Source: Arthrobacter sp. ERGS1:01
GTDB taxonomy: Bacteria > Actinomycetota > Actinomycetes > Actinomycetales > Micrococcaceae
Assembly: GCF_001281315.1 (NCBI RefSeq)
Contig: NZ_CP012479.1
Coordinates: 930,001 to 994,000 of the forward strand
Reading direction: 5' to 3'
DNA length: 64,000 nt
Below the pieces are notes generated by a model. That model ran no database searches. It was not told the origin of the DNA and saw nothing but the letters and a program-made list of their open reading frames with translations. Shown piece by piece: positions 17,406 to 26,162 of this stretch. The first letter of the stretch is position 1, and each line of letters opens with the position of its first letter. Position numbers and translations under genes: made by a program.

Positions 17406-17482
17406 ACCCACGGATTCCGCCCCCGCGGACCTGTGGCTGCACCTCACCCCTGCGCTACACTAACAATCACTTAGCACCGCTG

Positions 17483-17525
17483 CCGCGGCCGGAAAAATTC
17501 CTTTCCGGCCGCGGTGGCATTTTCG
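17483..17525 (+). terminator. Hairpin after pyc, just before the MinD-like gene
   Basis: CCGCGGCCGGAAA (17483-17495) and TTTCCGGCCGCGG (17502-17514) form a 13-bp perfect stem with a six-base loop, followed by TGGCATTTTC. It ends only about 15 bases before the next ATG, so it may also act on that gene's leader. Confidence 0.6.
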
Positions 17526-17537
17526 GTAGTGGAGACC

Positions 17538-19100
17538 ATGGCCAATAGAATCAGCAAGCCGACAGAGAACGACACGCCCGAGGAGGACGGCGCCGCCGCC
17601 GACGCCGCGGAATCAACCGTGCCCGAGGCTGTTGCGGACGCCGGGAACGGCGACGACGAGGCATCGACCGGCGCACCCGGGACCGACGCTCCTGAAACCG
17701 AGGCCGACAGCGACGGCGCCCCCGCGGCGGTCGACCACGAGACCACCAACGACGATCCCGCCGTTGCCGTTCCGGACGCAACGCCCACGGTGACCGTCAT
17801 TGCCGGACCTGCGGCCCCAGACGTCGACGTCCTTGGCCTCAAGGTGCCCGCGGCCTCCACCGATCCCGCCTTCACCGGCGCAGTCCAGACCATCACGCCG
17901 GTCACCACGGGCCCCATCCCGGCCCAGCCGGCGTCGGCCCCCGGAGCCTTCCCCATGCCGACGAACACCGCCGGACCCAAGCCCGTTACCGAACCGGTCC
18001 AAACGGCGGACGCGGCATTGGTGCAGGAGGCGGCGGTCCCGCCGGTTCCCGAGGTGCCGCCGCTTCCCGAGGTGCCGCCCGTTCCCGAGGCGGCCCCGGG
18101 CTGGGAACCGCCCACGGCCGGCGCGCCCACCGGCAGCCCGCGCCGGCAGCGCGAGGACGGGCCCGAGCCCGCCGCGGCCCTGACCAGCGACCGCCTGCTC
18201 AACAAGGTCGCGGCACCGCCCGTGGCCGGCTGGCGCCGCTGGCTATATACGCTGACCTTTGGCACGGTCAACCTGGGGGACTCGGACAAGGTCCGGCTGG
18301 AACGTGCGCGGGAAAACGTCATCGCGTCCCGGCTGGGCGACCACACCCGCTTCGTGCCGGTCCTCTCCCGCAAGGGCGGGGTGGGAAAGACCACGGTCAC
18401 GACCCTGCTGGGCATGGTGCTGGCGGACATCCGCGAGGACCGGGTCATCGCCATGGACGCCAACCCGGACAGGGGCACGCTCTCGGACCGCTCACCGGGC
18501 AGCGCCGACTTCACGGCACGCAACCTGGTGCGCGACCGCTTCACCGTCACCACGTTCTCGCAGCTCTCCGACTACGTGGCCCGGGACGGCTCACGCCTGG
18601 ACGTGCTGGCCAGCGACACCGACCCCGCGATCGCGCAGGCCTTTGACGACTCCGACTACCGTGCCGTGACCGACATCCTGAGCAAGTACTACTCCGTGGT
18701 CCTCACCGACTCCGGCACCGGCATGGTGCACTCGGTCATGAAGGGAACGCTGGAAAAGGCCGACGCCGTGGTGCTGGTTTCCGGCGGCAGCGTCGACGAG
18801 GCCCGGCTGGCGTCGGAGACGTTGTCCTGGCTGGAAGCCCACGGCCGGCACGACCTGGTGTCCAACGCGACGGTGGTCATCAACATGTCGGGCGGGGAGA
18901 CCCAGGTGGACATCGACCAGATCGAGGAGCACTTCAAGTCCCGCGTGCGGAACGTCCTGCGCATTCCCTACGACAAGCACCTGGCCGAGGGCTCCCGGGT
19001 GGAACTGGCCAAACTGCGCCCGGCCACCCTGGCCGCCGTGAAGGAGCTGGCGTCCCTGGTGGTCACCGAGCTGCAGAAGGGCCAGCCCCGGAAGGGCTAG
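17538..19100 (+). CDS. MinD/ParA-like ATPase with long Pro/Ala-rich N-terminus (EspI-like)
   Basis: The 520-residue protein has a disordered N-terminal region of about 240 residues, rich in Pro, Ala, Asp and Glu and containing short repeats such as VPEVPPLPEVPPVPE. The ATPase domain follows, with a deviant Walker A SRKGGVGKTTVTTLLG near residue 277 and the A' motif AMDANPDRGTLSDR. This arrangement resembles EspI and other MinD-like proteins of type VII secretion loci, but no ESX gene is in the window. The ATG at 17538 has GGAG 6-7 bases upstream. Its 3' end overlaps the convergent fadD by four bases. Function unknown; a polar or envelope positioning role is guesswork. Confidence 0.8.
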   Translation: MANRISKPTENDTPEEDGAAADAAESTVPEAVADAGNGDDEASTGAPGTDAPETEADSDGAPAAVDHETTNDDPAVAVPDATPTVTVIAGPAAPDVDVLGLKVPAASTDPAFTGAVQTITPVTTGPIPAQPASAPGAFPMPTNTAGPKPVTEPVQTADAALVQEAAVPPVPEVPPLPEVPPVPEAAPGWEPPTAGAPTGSPRRQREDGPEPAAALTSDRLLNKVAAPPVAGWRRWLYTLTFGTVNLGDSDKVRLERARENVIASRLGDHTRFVPVLSRKGGVGKTTVTTLLGMVLADIREDRVIAMDANPDRGTLSDRSPGSADFTARNLVRDRFTVTTFSQLSDYVARDGSRLDVLASDTDPAIAQAFDDSDYRAVTDILSKYYSVVLTDSGTGMVHSVMKGTLEKADAVVLVSGGSVDEARLASETLSWLEAHGRHDLVSNATVVINMSGGETQVDIDQIEEHFKSRVRNVLRIPYDKHLAEGSRVELAKLRPATLAAVKELASLVVTELQKGQPRKG

Positions 19101-20911
19101 GCAGGCTTCTTCGCGGTGTAGATGTCCTCCACGACGGCGTCGAAGTCCTTCAACACCTGCGCACGCTTGACCTTCAGGGACGGCGTGAGGTGCCCGGAGC
19201 CCTCGGTGAAGTCGGTGTCGACGATCCGGAACGCCTTGATCGCCTCCGCATGCGAGACGCTCTCGTTGGCCTTGTCGATGGCGCCCTGCACGGCGGCCAG
19301 AACGGACGGGTGCTGGGCCGCATCCGCCACGGAGATGCCCTCGGGCAGGCCGTGGTGTTTTCCCCACTGGGGCAGGGCGTCCTCGTCGAGGGTGACGATC
19401 GCGGCGATGAACGGGCGGTTGTCGCCAATCACCAGGCACTGCGAGACGATCGCGTCGGCCCGGATCTGGTCCTCCAGGAAGGCCGGGACCACGTTCTTGC
19501 CGCCCGCGGTGACAATGATTTCCTTCTTGCGACCGGTGATCTTCAAGAAGCCCTGGTCGTCGAGTTCGCCGATGTCCCCGGTGCGGAACCAGCCGTCGGC
19601 GAAGGCCTCCTCGGTGAGGTCGTCGCGGCCAAAGTAGCCCTTCATGACGCAGACGCCCTGGACGAGGATCTCGCCGTCGTCGGCAATCTTGACCGAGTTG
19701 CCCGGCAGCGGGGCGCCCACCGTGCCGATCTTGATCCGTTCGGGGCGGTTGACGGTGACGGGCGCCGTCGTCTCGGTCAGGCCGTAGCCCTCGAGGATCT
19801 GCAGGCCGATGCCCTGGAAGAAGTGACCCAGGCGTTCGCCCAACGGGCCGCCTCCCGAGACGGCGTGGCGGACGTTGCCGCCCATGGCGGCACGCAGCTT
19901 GCCGTAGACGAGCTTGTCGAACACGAAATGCTTGCCGGCCAGCAGGACCGGCACCTTCCCGGCCTGGCTGGCGCGGGAGTAGTCGATGGCCGTCTGGGTG
20001 GCGGTGGCGAAGATCTTGCCCCGTCCGTCGCCCTCGGCCTTGAGCGCGGCGGAGTTGTAGACCTTTTCAAAGACGCGCGGCACGGCCAGGATGAACGTGG
20101 GCTTGAAGCTTTGCAGGTCCTCCAGCAGGTGCTTGATGTCGGGAGTGTGGCCCACCTTGGCACCGCCCGCCACGGCCAGCACGGAGATGTAGCGGGCAAA
20201 GACGTGGGCCAGCGGGAGGAACATGATGGTTTGGGAGCCCGGCGGGACCACGTCCCTGCCCAGCACATCCAGTGCATTTTCGCTCAGTTCCACGAAGTTG
20301 TGGTGGGTGAGCATGCAGCCCTTGGGCCGGCCCGTGGTGCCGGAGGTGTAGATGATGGTGGCGACGTCGTCGAGGCCGTTGGCGGTGCGGCGGGCCTCAA
20401 GGACGTCGTCGCCAACGTCCTTGCCGGCCGTACGGAGCAGGTCCAGGCCGTCGCCGTCCATCTGCCAGACGTCCTTGAGGGACGTCAGGTCCTCTGCATG
20501 GGCGGCCTGGCGGATTACGTTCTCATGCGAGGCGGTTTCGGCGATGACGGCCGCCGCCTGCGAGTCGCCCAGGTTCCAGGCCACCTGGGACGGTGAGGAG
20601 GTTTCGTAGATCGGCACCGAGACGGCGCCGGCGAACCAGATCGCGAAATCCACCAGCGTCCACTCGTAGCGGGTGCGGGCCATGATGCCGACCCGGTCGC
20701 CCACGTTGATGCCGGAGGCGATCAGGCCCTTGGCCAGGGCGCACACATCGGCGTGGAACTCCTTGGCGCTGACGTCTATCCACACGTTGTCGGCATTGCG
20801 ACGGGAAAACAGTGCCGGGTTGGTGGCCAGCTTCGCCTGCCGCAGCACAAAGTCGGTGGTGTTCATGCTTCGCGGGCTGACCACCTTGGCCGGAACGGAA
20901 ATCTCTCGCAC
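19097..20911 (-). CDS. fadD: Long-chain fatty acid-CoA ligase (AMP-binding)
   Basis: The 604-residue protein is an ANL-superfamily adenylating enzyme. It has the phosphate-binding loop YTSGTTGRPKGCML near 185, GYGLTETTAPV near 350, the RTGDIGELDDQGFLKITGR hinge near 440, and a lysine-containing C-terminal lid. It activates fatty acids to acyl-CoA at the membrane or in the cytoplasm. GTG at 20911 is chosen because AAGGAG lies 6 bases upstream. A TetR-type palindrome (20992-21007) in the divergent region towards the ROK gene may regulate it. Confidence 0.92.
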   Translation of the reverse strand: MREISVPAKVVSPRSMNTTDFVLRQAKLATNPALFSRRNADNVWIDVSAKEFHADVCALAKGLIASGINVGDRVGIMARTRYEWTLVDFAIWFAGAVSVPIYETSSPSQVAWNLGDSQAAAVIAETASHENVIRQAAHAEDLTSLKDVWQMDGDGLDLLRTAGKDVGDDVLEARRTANGLDDVATIIYTSGTTGRPKGCMLTHHNFVELSENALDVLGRDVVPPGSQTIMFLPLAHVFARYISVLAVAGGAKVGHTPDIKHLLEDLQSFKPTFILAVPRVFEKVYNSAALKAEGDGRGKIFATATQTAIDYSRASQAGKVPVLLAGKHFVFDKLVYGKLRAAMGGNVRHAVSGGGPLGERLGHFFQGIGLQILEGYGLTETTAPVTVNRPERIKIGTVGAPLPGNSVKIADDGEILVQGVCVMKGYFGRDDLTEEAFADGWFRTGDIGELDDQGFLKITGRKKEIIVTAGGKNVVPAFLEDQIRADAIVSQCLVIGDNRPFIAAIVTLDEDALPQWGKHHGLPEGISVADAAQHPSVLAAVQGAIDKANESVSHAEAIKAFRIVDTDFTEGSGHLTPSLKVKRAQVLKDFDAVVEDIYTAKKPA

Positions 20912-20991
20912 AGTGGCTCCTTCGATATGTGGCACCGATTGGGCTTTGCCTAACTCTATCGGGCACACGCCGCTGACGGGACGCCAATAAA

Positions 20992-21007
20992 GTTACTCAT
21001 CAGTAAC
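20992..21007. promoter_or_regulatory. Palindromic operator candidate between fadD and ROK kinase
   Basis: GTTACT-CATC-AGTAAC is a 6+6 bp perfect inverted repeat. Its size and TTACTnnnnAGTAA form resemble sites of TetR-family fatty-acid regulators. The regulator is not in the window. Confidence 0.5.
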
Positions 21008-21060
21008 ATTATGTTGTTTGCGTCACACTTTCAATTCACTGCCGGGGACCCGTCCATGGC

Positions 21061-21066
21061 TAGAAT
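21061..21066 (+). promoter_or_regulatory. Leaderless -10 element (TAGAAT)
   Basis: TAGAAT, six bases, then the ATG at 21073 of the ROK kinase, which has no Shine-Dalgarno sequence. Confidence 0.6.
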
Positions 21067-21072
21067 CGGTGC

Positions 21073-22143
21073 ATGCACCAACCCCGCCCGGTCTTCCGGC
21101 CCACCCTGCGATTTCCCGGCCGCCCGCCCCGCGCCGGCAAGCTGGCACTCGGCATCGACATCGGCGGAACCAAGGTGGCCGCCGGCGTGGTGGACGCCGC
21201 CGGGACCATCCGCGAGGAACTGCGCCGGGACACGCCGGGCCGCGACGCGCGCGCCGTCGAACACGTCATTGTCGAGCTGGTGCGGGAACTGTCCAACCGG
21301 CACGACATCCGCAGCGTGGGGATCGGCGCGGCGGGCTGGATGGACCTGGCCGGCGGCACCGTCATGTTCAGCCCCCACCTTGCCTGGCGCAACGAGCCGC
21401 TGCGGCGCAACCTCGAAGGGCTGCTGAACCGGCCCGTGACGCTGGCCAACGACGCCGACGCCGCCGGCTGGGCCGAATGGCGTTTCGGGGCCGGCCGCGG
21501 CCACGGCCGACTGGTGGCACTGACCCTGGGTACCGGGATTGGCGGTGCCCTCGTCATGGACGGCCGGGTGGAACGTGGAAGCTTTGGCATGGCGGGGGAG
21601 TTTGGCCACCAAATCATCATGCCCGGCGGGCACCGCTGTGAATGCGGCAACCGCGGCTGCTGGGAACAGTACGCCTCCGGCAACGCGCTGGGCCGGGAGG
21701 GCCGCGAACTGGCCCGGGCCAAGTCGCCCATGGCCGCGGCCCTGCTGGAGGCCGTGAACGGCCGCACCAAGGACATCACCGGGACCGTCGTGACCGAGCT
21801 GGCGCAGGCGGGGGAGGCCACCTGCGCCGAACTTGTCGGCGAAGTGGGCGAGTGGCTGGGCCTGGGCATCGCCAACCTGGCGGCGGCGCTCGATCCGGAA
21901 TTGTTCATCATCGGCGGCGGGCTGTCGGTGGCGGGGGAGCTGCTGCTGGAACCGGCCCGGCGCGCCTACGCGAAAAACCTGACCGGCCGCGGATTCCGCA
22001 ACGAAGCCGTGATTGTCGCAGCCCAACTGGGGCCGGCCGCCGGACTCATCGGCGCCGCGGACCTCTCCCGGGTCCGCCACGCGCGGCGGCTTGGCGCCCG
22101 GGGGCGCGGGCGGGCCGCCTCGAGGATCGCCGGAACCGCTTAG
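21073..22143 (+). CDS. ROK-family glucokinase
   Basis: The 356-residue protein has the ATP-binding motif GIDIGGTKVAAGVVD near residue 27, catalytic Asp in LANDADAAGWAEW, LTLGTGIGGALV, and the zinc-binding ROK signature CECGNRGCWEQYASG near 197. These support glucose phosphorylation with ATP (glucokinase) in the cytoplasm rather than a repressor, since no helix-turn-helix precedes the kinase. The chain is longer than usual because of a basic C-terminal tail rich in Arg. Translation appears leaderless. It converges with and overlaps by four bases the membrane-protein gene at 22140. Confidence 0.88.
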   Translation: MHQPRPVFRPTLRFPGRPPRAGKLALGIDIGGTKVAAGVVDAAGTIREELRRDTPGRDARAVEHVIVELVRELSNRHDIRSVGIGAAGWMDLAGGTVMFSPHLAWRNEPLRRNLEGLLNRPVTLANDADAAGWAEWRFGAGRGHGRLVALTLGTGIGGALVMDGRVERGSFGMAGEFGHQIIMPGGHRCECGNRGCWEQYASGNALGREGRELARAKSPMAAALLEAVNGRTKDITGTVVTELAQAGEATCAELVGEVGEWLGLGIANLAAALDPELFIIGGGLSVAGELLLEPARRAYAKNLTGRGFRNEAVIVAAQLGPAAGLIGAADLSRVRHARRLGARGRGRAASRIAGTA

Positions 22144-22685
22144 ACGACGGCGCCGTCGCCGCTGTCGTGGTCACGGTTCTTGGGCAGCCGGTACAGTAGG
22201 TAACCGGTCCCGGCCAGGAACGCGGCGATCACGCCGAGCACCACAAACAGCGGGATGCCCCGCCAAAAGATCGCGGCAATGACCAGGAAGATCGGCCCGC
22301 CGGCCGCGCCGATCCAGGACGCCATAATGGCCGGGTCCGCGCCGGCCAGGCTGGGCAGCTCCTCCGGCACGAACTCCTCGTCGAGACCGTCGGGATCGCC
22401 GGCCTCATAGTCGCGCGGCCCCGCGGCGGCCGATCCGGCCTGTGTGCCCTGGCCATAGACGGGCTCGGACGGTGCCGGACTGCTTTGCCGCTGCCACACG
22501 CCCAGCGGGTCGAAGTCTCCCACGCCCTTGGCGTCCTGGAAATCGTCGGGGGCGTCGTCGTCGAGCCCGTCCATGAACTCCGGTTCCTGCAACCTGGCCA
22601 CCAGGTCCCGCCAAACTTCGTCGTCGCCATTGTCGCCGTCGTTCCCACCCGTGGCGGGCTGGTCCTGGCCGTGGTCAGATTGCAC
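22140..22685 (-). CDS. Acidic protein with two C-terminal membrane helices, unknown function
   Basis: The 181-residue protein has an acidic, Gln/Asp/Gly-rich N-terminal two thirds containing WRDLVARLQEPEF. Two adjacent membrane segments lie near the C-terminus (about 123-140 and 143-162), followed by a basic turn and tail. The start is uncertain: GTG at 22685 overlaps the end of the esterase gene by 11 bases and has GGAG 9 bases upstream, whereas an ATG at 22739 has no ribosome-binding site. The two genes are almost certainly an operon. No function is known; similar proteins occur beside this esterase in related actinobacteria. Confidence 0.68.
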   Translation of the reverse strand: MQSDHGQDQPATGGNDGDNGDDEVWRDLVARLQEPEFMDGLDDDAPDDFQDAKGVGDFDPLGVWQRQSSPAPSEPVYGQGTQAGSAAAGPRDYEAGDPDGLDEEFVPEELPSLAGADPAIMASWIGAAGGPIFLVIAAIFWRGIPLFVVLGVIAAFLAGTGYLLYRLPKNRDHDSGDGAVV

Positions 22686-23424
22686 CGGTGTGTCTCCGGA
22701 AGAACTCGTTGGATTGGGAAAAGATCTGCGCGGCGTCATTGTCCATGGTGGCTACATGATAGCTGTTGGTCAGCGGCACCACCTGGAGGTCCTGTGAACC
22801 AATTCCGGCCTTGATCAGGTCAATGCTGGAATCGGGCACCACGTGGTCCACGGTGGAGCGGAAAACCAGGGTGGGGGCCGTAACCTGCGGCAACAGTTCG
22901 ATCGTGTTGGTGAACAGCGTGGACAGCTGGTGCACGGCCGCCACCGGGGTGCGCGTGTAGGCGCCCTCCGTGATGCCGGGGGCCTTGATGTCGTCGCCGA
23001 TCGCCGGAACGCTCTTGAGCACGTATTTGAGGAGCCCGGCGTATTTGGCCCGATTGTCGTCAAACGTCAGGCCCGGATTGACCACGGCGATCCCGGCCAC
23101 GTCATGATGGGCGGCCACCCGCAGGGCCAGGGCCCCTCCCATGGACAGGCCGGCCACAAAGACGGTGTCGCAGCGGGCGGCCAGTTCCAGGTAGGCCGCC
23201 TCGAAGTCGCGGTACCAGTGCTCCCACGGAGTGCGGGAAAGGTCCTGCCAGGTGGTGCCGTGGCCGGCCAGCAGCGGCATGTTCACGGCGTACCCCTCGC
23301 CGGCCAGGTACTCCGACCAGCCGCGCATGCTCACGGGGGAGCCGGTGAAGCCGTGGCAGACCGCCACGCCCACGCGGGCCAGGGGGCCGTGTCCATCCGA
23401 GCGGTACGATTGCGCCGTTGCCAT
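22675..23424 (-). CDS. Alpha/beta-hydrolase, carboxylesterase or lipase (Est30-like)
   Basis: A 249-residue alpha/beta-hydrolase. VCHGFTGSP near residues 23-31 forms the oxyanion loop, GLSMGGAL near 93 holds the nucleophile Ser, VDHVVP near 198 gives the acid, and NSYHVATMD near 222 the His. The fold resembles carboxylesterase Est30 and monoacylglycerol lipases. It probably hydrolyses short or medium acyl esters in the cytoplasm. GGAGGG precedes the ATG at 23424. It is followed by, and overlaps, the membrane-protein gene. An acyltransferase is divergent upstream, so a lipid-related role is reasonable. Confidence 0.87.
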   Translation of the reverse strand: MATAQSYRSDGHGPLARVGVAVCHGFTGSPVSMRGWSEYLAGEGYAVNMPLLAGHGTTWQDLSRTPWEHWYRDFEAAYLELAARCDTVFVAGLSMGGALALRVAAHHDVAGIAVVNPGLTFDDNRAKYAGLLKYVLKSVPAIGDDIKAPGITEGAYTRTPVAAVHQLSTLFTNTIELLPQVTAPTLVFRSTVDHVVPDSSIDLIKAGIGSQDLQVVPLTNSYHVATMDNDAAQIFSQSNEFFRRHTGAI

Positions 23425-23592
23425 TAGCCCTCCGTGGGTTTTTCGACCTGCCTCAAAACACCCACGGTTGTTGCGGTCATTGCGCCGCTCACGGGTGCCT
23501 CTCTCACTAGACTACTGTTGATACGTTCGTAGCGGGGTAACGCCATGAACGCAGCTTCGCTGAAGTTCATGGCGCCGGAGAGGAACCGAACA

Positions 23593-24492
23593 GTGATTTA
23601 TTGGGTGCTTAAGAAGATCTTCCTTGGACCCGTCCTGAAAGTGCTGTTCCGGCCCTGGACCAAGGGGCTGGACAACATCCCCGTCGACGGTCCGGCCGTG
23701 CTGGCCAGCAACCACCTGTCCTTCTCGGATTCCATCTTCATGCCCTTGATGGTGCCCCGCCCCGTGGTGTTCCTGGCCAAGAGCGACTACTTCACCGGAC
23801 GCGGCATCAAGGGACGGCTCACGGCGGCGTTCTTCAAGCTCACCAACCAGCTGCCCATGGACCGTTCCGGCGGCGCGGCCTCGGCCAACTCCCTCCAGAC
23901 CGGCATCGACGTCCTCAACGAAGGCGGCCTGCTCGGCATCTACCCCGAAGGCACCCGCAGCCCCGACGGACGGCTGTACCGGGGCAAGGTGGGCGTGGCG
24001 AAACTGGTGCTCACCGCCAATGTCCCCGTGATTCCGGTGGCCATGATCGGCACCGACAAGGTTCAGCCCATCGGCCGGCGCATCCCCACCATCCGCCGCC
24101 TCGGAATCATCTTTGGCGAGCCCATGGACTTCAGCCGCTACCAGGGCCTGCAGGACGATCGATTCGTGCAGCGTTCGGTCACCGACGAGATCATGTACGA
24201 ACTCATGCGCCTCTCGGGCCAGGAATACGTGGACTCCTACGCCAGCACCATCAAGGACAAGATCGCCGCGGAGAAGGCCGGCAAGACCGCAAAGCCCGAC
24301 GCCGGCACACCGGCCGAGGCGCCGCGCAAGGCCGGCGACGCCGTCCGCGTGGACCCCGGCGCCACCGTGGCGCCCGGCACCGTGACGGTCATCGGATCCC
24401 CGAGCGAGCCCAAGGCGCCGCAGATCAAGGCCGACGACGAACGCGGAGACCCCGATTTGGGTGCGGCCGACGCGCAGGGAACGCAAGGCTAG
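23593..24492 (+). CDS. 1-acyl-sn-glycerol-3-phosphate acyltransferase (PlsC)
   Basis: The 299-residue protein has the acyltransferase motifs in order: NHLSFSDS (HX4D) near residue 37, the substrate-binding YPEGTRSPDGR near 119, and PVIPVAMIGT near 143. It transfers an acyl chain to lysophosphatidic acid, giving phosphatidic acid at the inner face of the membrane. A C-terminal tail of about 70 residues rich in Ala, Pro, Lys and Asp is extra. GTG at 23593 is preferred because GGAGAGG lies about 8 bases upstream; an ATG at 23545 is in frame. A variable tail is usual in actinobacterial homologues. Confidence 0.9.
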   Translation: MIYWVLKKIFLGPVLKVLFRPWTKGLDNIPVDGPAVLASNHLSFSDSIFMPLMVPRPVVFLAKSDYFTGRGIKGRLTAAFFKLTNQLPMDRSGGAASANSLQTGIDVLNEGGLLGIYPEGTRSPDGRLYRGKVGVAKLVLTANVPVIPVAMIGTDKVQPIGRRIPTIRRLGIIFGEPMDFSRYQGLQDDRFVQRSVTDEIMYELMRLSGQEYVDSYASTIKDKIAAEKAGKTAKPDAGTPAEAPRKAGDAVRVDPGATVAPGTVTVIGSPSEPKAPQIKADDERGDPDLGAADAQGTQG

Positions 24493-24596
24493 GAATCAAG
24501 GGGCGGGACGGCGGCGGCCGGAGGCTCCGGCGTCGTTCATGACGAACGGGCGCATCTCATGACTTGGACTCGTTCCCCCGTGCCCGGCTACGGGGA

Positions 24597-24602
24597 TAGG
24601 CT
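24597..24602 (+). promoter_or_regulatory. Leaderless -10 element (TAGGCT)
   Basis: TAGGCT is followed by five bases and the GTG at 24608 of the DAHP synthase gene. Confidence 0.55.
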
Positions 24603-24607
24603 TGGGG

Positions 24608-25996
24608 GTGACTGATCTAACTTCTCCCACCACGCCCGTACCCGGCATCTCCGTTCCCGGTGCGGCGGTCTATCCCGGCCTTGACGATTGGCGCAGCCTG
24701 CCCATCGCCCAGCAGCCCACGTGGTCCGATTCGCCTGCTTTCGCCCCCACCGTCAAGGAGCTTTCCACGCTCCCGCCGCTCGTGTTTGCCGGTGAAGTGG
24801 ACGTGCTCCGCTCCCGTCTGGCCCAGGCGGCCCAGGGCAAGGCGTTCCTGCTGCAGGGCGGCGACTGCGCCGAGACCTTTGAAGCGGCCACGGCCGACAA
24901 GATCAGCGCCCGCGTCAAGACCATCCTGCAGATGGCGGTGGTGCTCACCTACGGCGCGCAGCTGCCCGTCATCAAGATGGGGCGCATGGCCGGCCAGTTC
25001 GCCAAGCCGCGCTCCTCGAACGATGAAACCCGCGACGGCGTCACCCTGCCGGCCTACCGCGGCGACATCGTCAACGGCTACGACTTCACCCCGGAGTCGC
25101 GCCTGCACGACCCCGCACGCATGCTCAAGGCGTACCACACCTCCGCCTCCACGCTGAACCTGATCCGCGCGTTCACGCAGGGCGGCTTCGCCGACCTGCG
25201 CTCGGTGCACGAGTGGAACCGCGGATTCACCTCCAACCCGGCCCACAGCCGCTACGAGAAGCTGGCCACCGACATCGACCGGGCCATCAAGTTCATGGCC
25301 TCCTGCGGCGCCGACTTCGAGGCCCTGAAAACCGTTGAATTCTTCGCCAGCCACGAGGCCCTGCTCCTGGACTACGAGCGTGCGCTGACCCGCATCGACT
25401 CACGCACCGGCCTGCCTTACGACACCTCCGCGCACTTCCTGTGGATCGGGGAGCGCACCCGCGACCTCGAGCAGGCCCACGTGGACTTCCTCTCCCGCGT
25501 CCGCAACCCGATCGGCGTCAAGCTCGGCCCCACCACCTCCCCGGACGACGCGCTGCGCCTGATCGAGAAGCTGGATCCGAACCGCGAACCCGGCCGCCTG
25601 ACGTTCATCACCCGCATGGGTGCCACGAACATCCGCGAAAAGCTGCCGAACCTGGTCGAGAAGGTCACCGCCTCCGGCGCGCAGGTCCTGTGGGTCACCG
25701 ACCCCATGCACGGCAACACCGTCACCTCGCCCAACGGCTACAAGACCCGCAACTTCGACGACGTCATCGACGAGGTCCGCGGCTTCTTCGAGGTCCACCA
25801 GTCCCTGGGCACGTTCCCGGGCGGCCTGCACGTGGAAATGACCGGCGACGACGTGGCCGAGTGCCTCGGCGGCGCCGACCCGATCGACCAGGAGGCGTTC
25901 CTGACCGGCTACGAGTCCGTCTGCGACCCCCGCCTGAACCACAAGCAGTCCCTGGAAATGGCGTTCCTCGTTGCCGGGGCGCTCGGCCAGAAGTAA
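24608..25996 (+). CDS. aroG: 3-deoxy-7-phosphoheptulonate synthase, class II
   Basis: The 462-residue protein is a class II (plant-type) DAHP synthase. It has LLQGGDCAETFEAATAD near 82 with the metal-binding Cys, the conserved KMGRMAGQFAKPRS near 121, THFITRMGAT-like FITRMGATNIREKLP near 335 and WVTDPMHGNT near 362 with the metal His. It condenses phosphoenolpyruvate with erythrose 4-phosphate, the first step of the shikimate pathway. GTG at 24608 is the leaderless start; an upstream TTG at 24602 is inside the -10. In mycobacteria this gene also lies near a Ser/Thr kinase and an Rv2175c-type gene. Confidence 0.96.
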   Translation: MTDLTSPTTPVPGISVPGAAVYPGLDDWRSLPIAQQPTWSDSPAFAPTVKELSTLPPLVFAGEVDVLRSRLAQAAQGKAFLLQGGDCAETFEAATADKISARVKTILQMAVVLTYGAQLPVIKMGRMAGQFAKPRSSNDETRDGVTLPAYRGDIVNGYDFTPESRLHDPARMLKAYHTSASTLNLIRAFTQGGFADLRSVHEWNRGFTSNPAHSRYEKLATDIDRAIKFMASCGADFEALKTVEFFASHEALLLDYERALTRIDSRTGLPYDTSAHFLWIGERTRDLEQAHVDFLSRVRNPIGVKLGPTTSPDDALRLIEKLDPNREPGRLTFITRMGATNIREKLPNLVEKVTASGAQVLWVTDPMHGNTVTSPNGYKTRNFDDVIDEVRGFFEVHQSLGTFPGGLHVEMTGDDVAECLGGADPIDQEAFLTGYESVCDPRLNHKQSLEMAFLVAGALGQK

Positions 25997-26054
25997 CACC
26001 CGGGCGTGCCATCGGCGGTCGAGCTCGTCGAGACCCGGATGGACAGCCTCCTAA

Positions 26055-26097
26055 CGGGCGGTGTCCGCGCATTGTGCGTGGGCCCCGCCCGTTTTTG
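26055..26097 (+). terminator. Terminator of aroG
   Basis: CGGGCGG and CCGCCCG close a hairpin with an inner stem CCGCGCA/TGCGTGG, followed by GTTTTTG. It begins about 58 bases after the aroG stop. Confidence 0.8.
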
Positions 26098-26110
26098 TCC
26101 CACCGTCGAC

Positions 26111-26154
26111 GGCGCCTTTCCCCACCTTCGGCGGCGCCTTTCCCCACCTTCGGC
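26111..26154. repeat. Perfect tandem duplication of 22 bp
   Basis: The 22-bp unit at 26111-26132, containing CCTTTCCCCACCTTCGG, is repeated exactly at 26133-26154, directly before the large inverted repeat. It is non-coding. Confidence 0.85.
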
Positions 26155-26162
26155 GGCGGCCC

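Noticed and set aside
15345..17447. 700-codon minus-strand ORF opposite pyc
   Set aside because: Shadow ORF; the plus strand holds intact carboxyltransferase and biotinyl domains.
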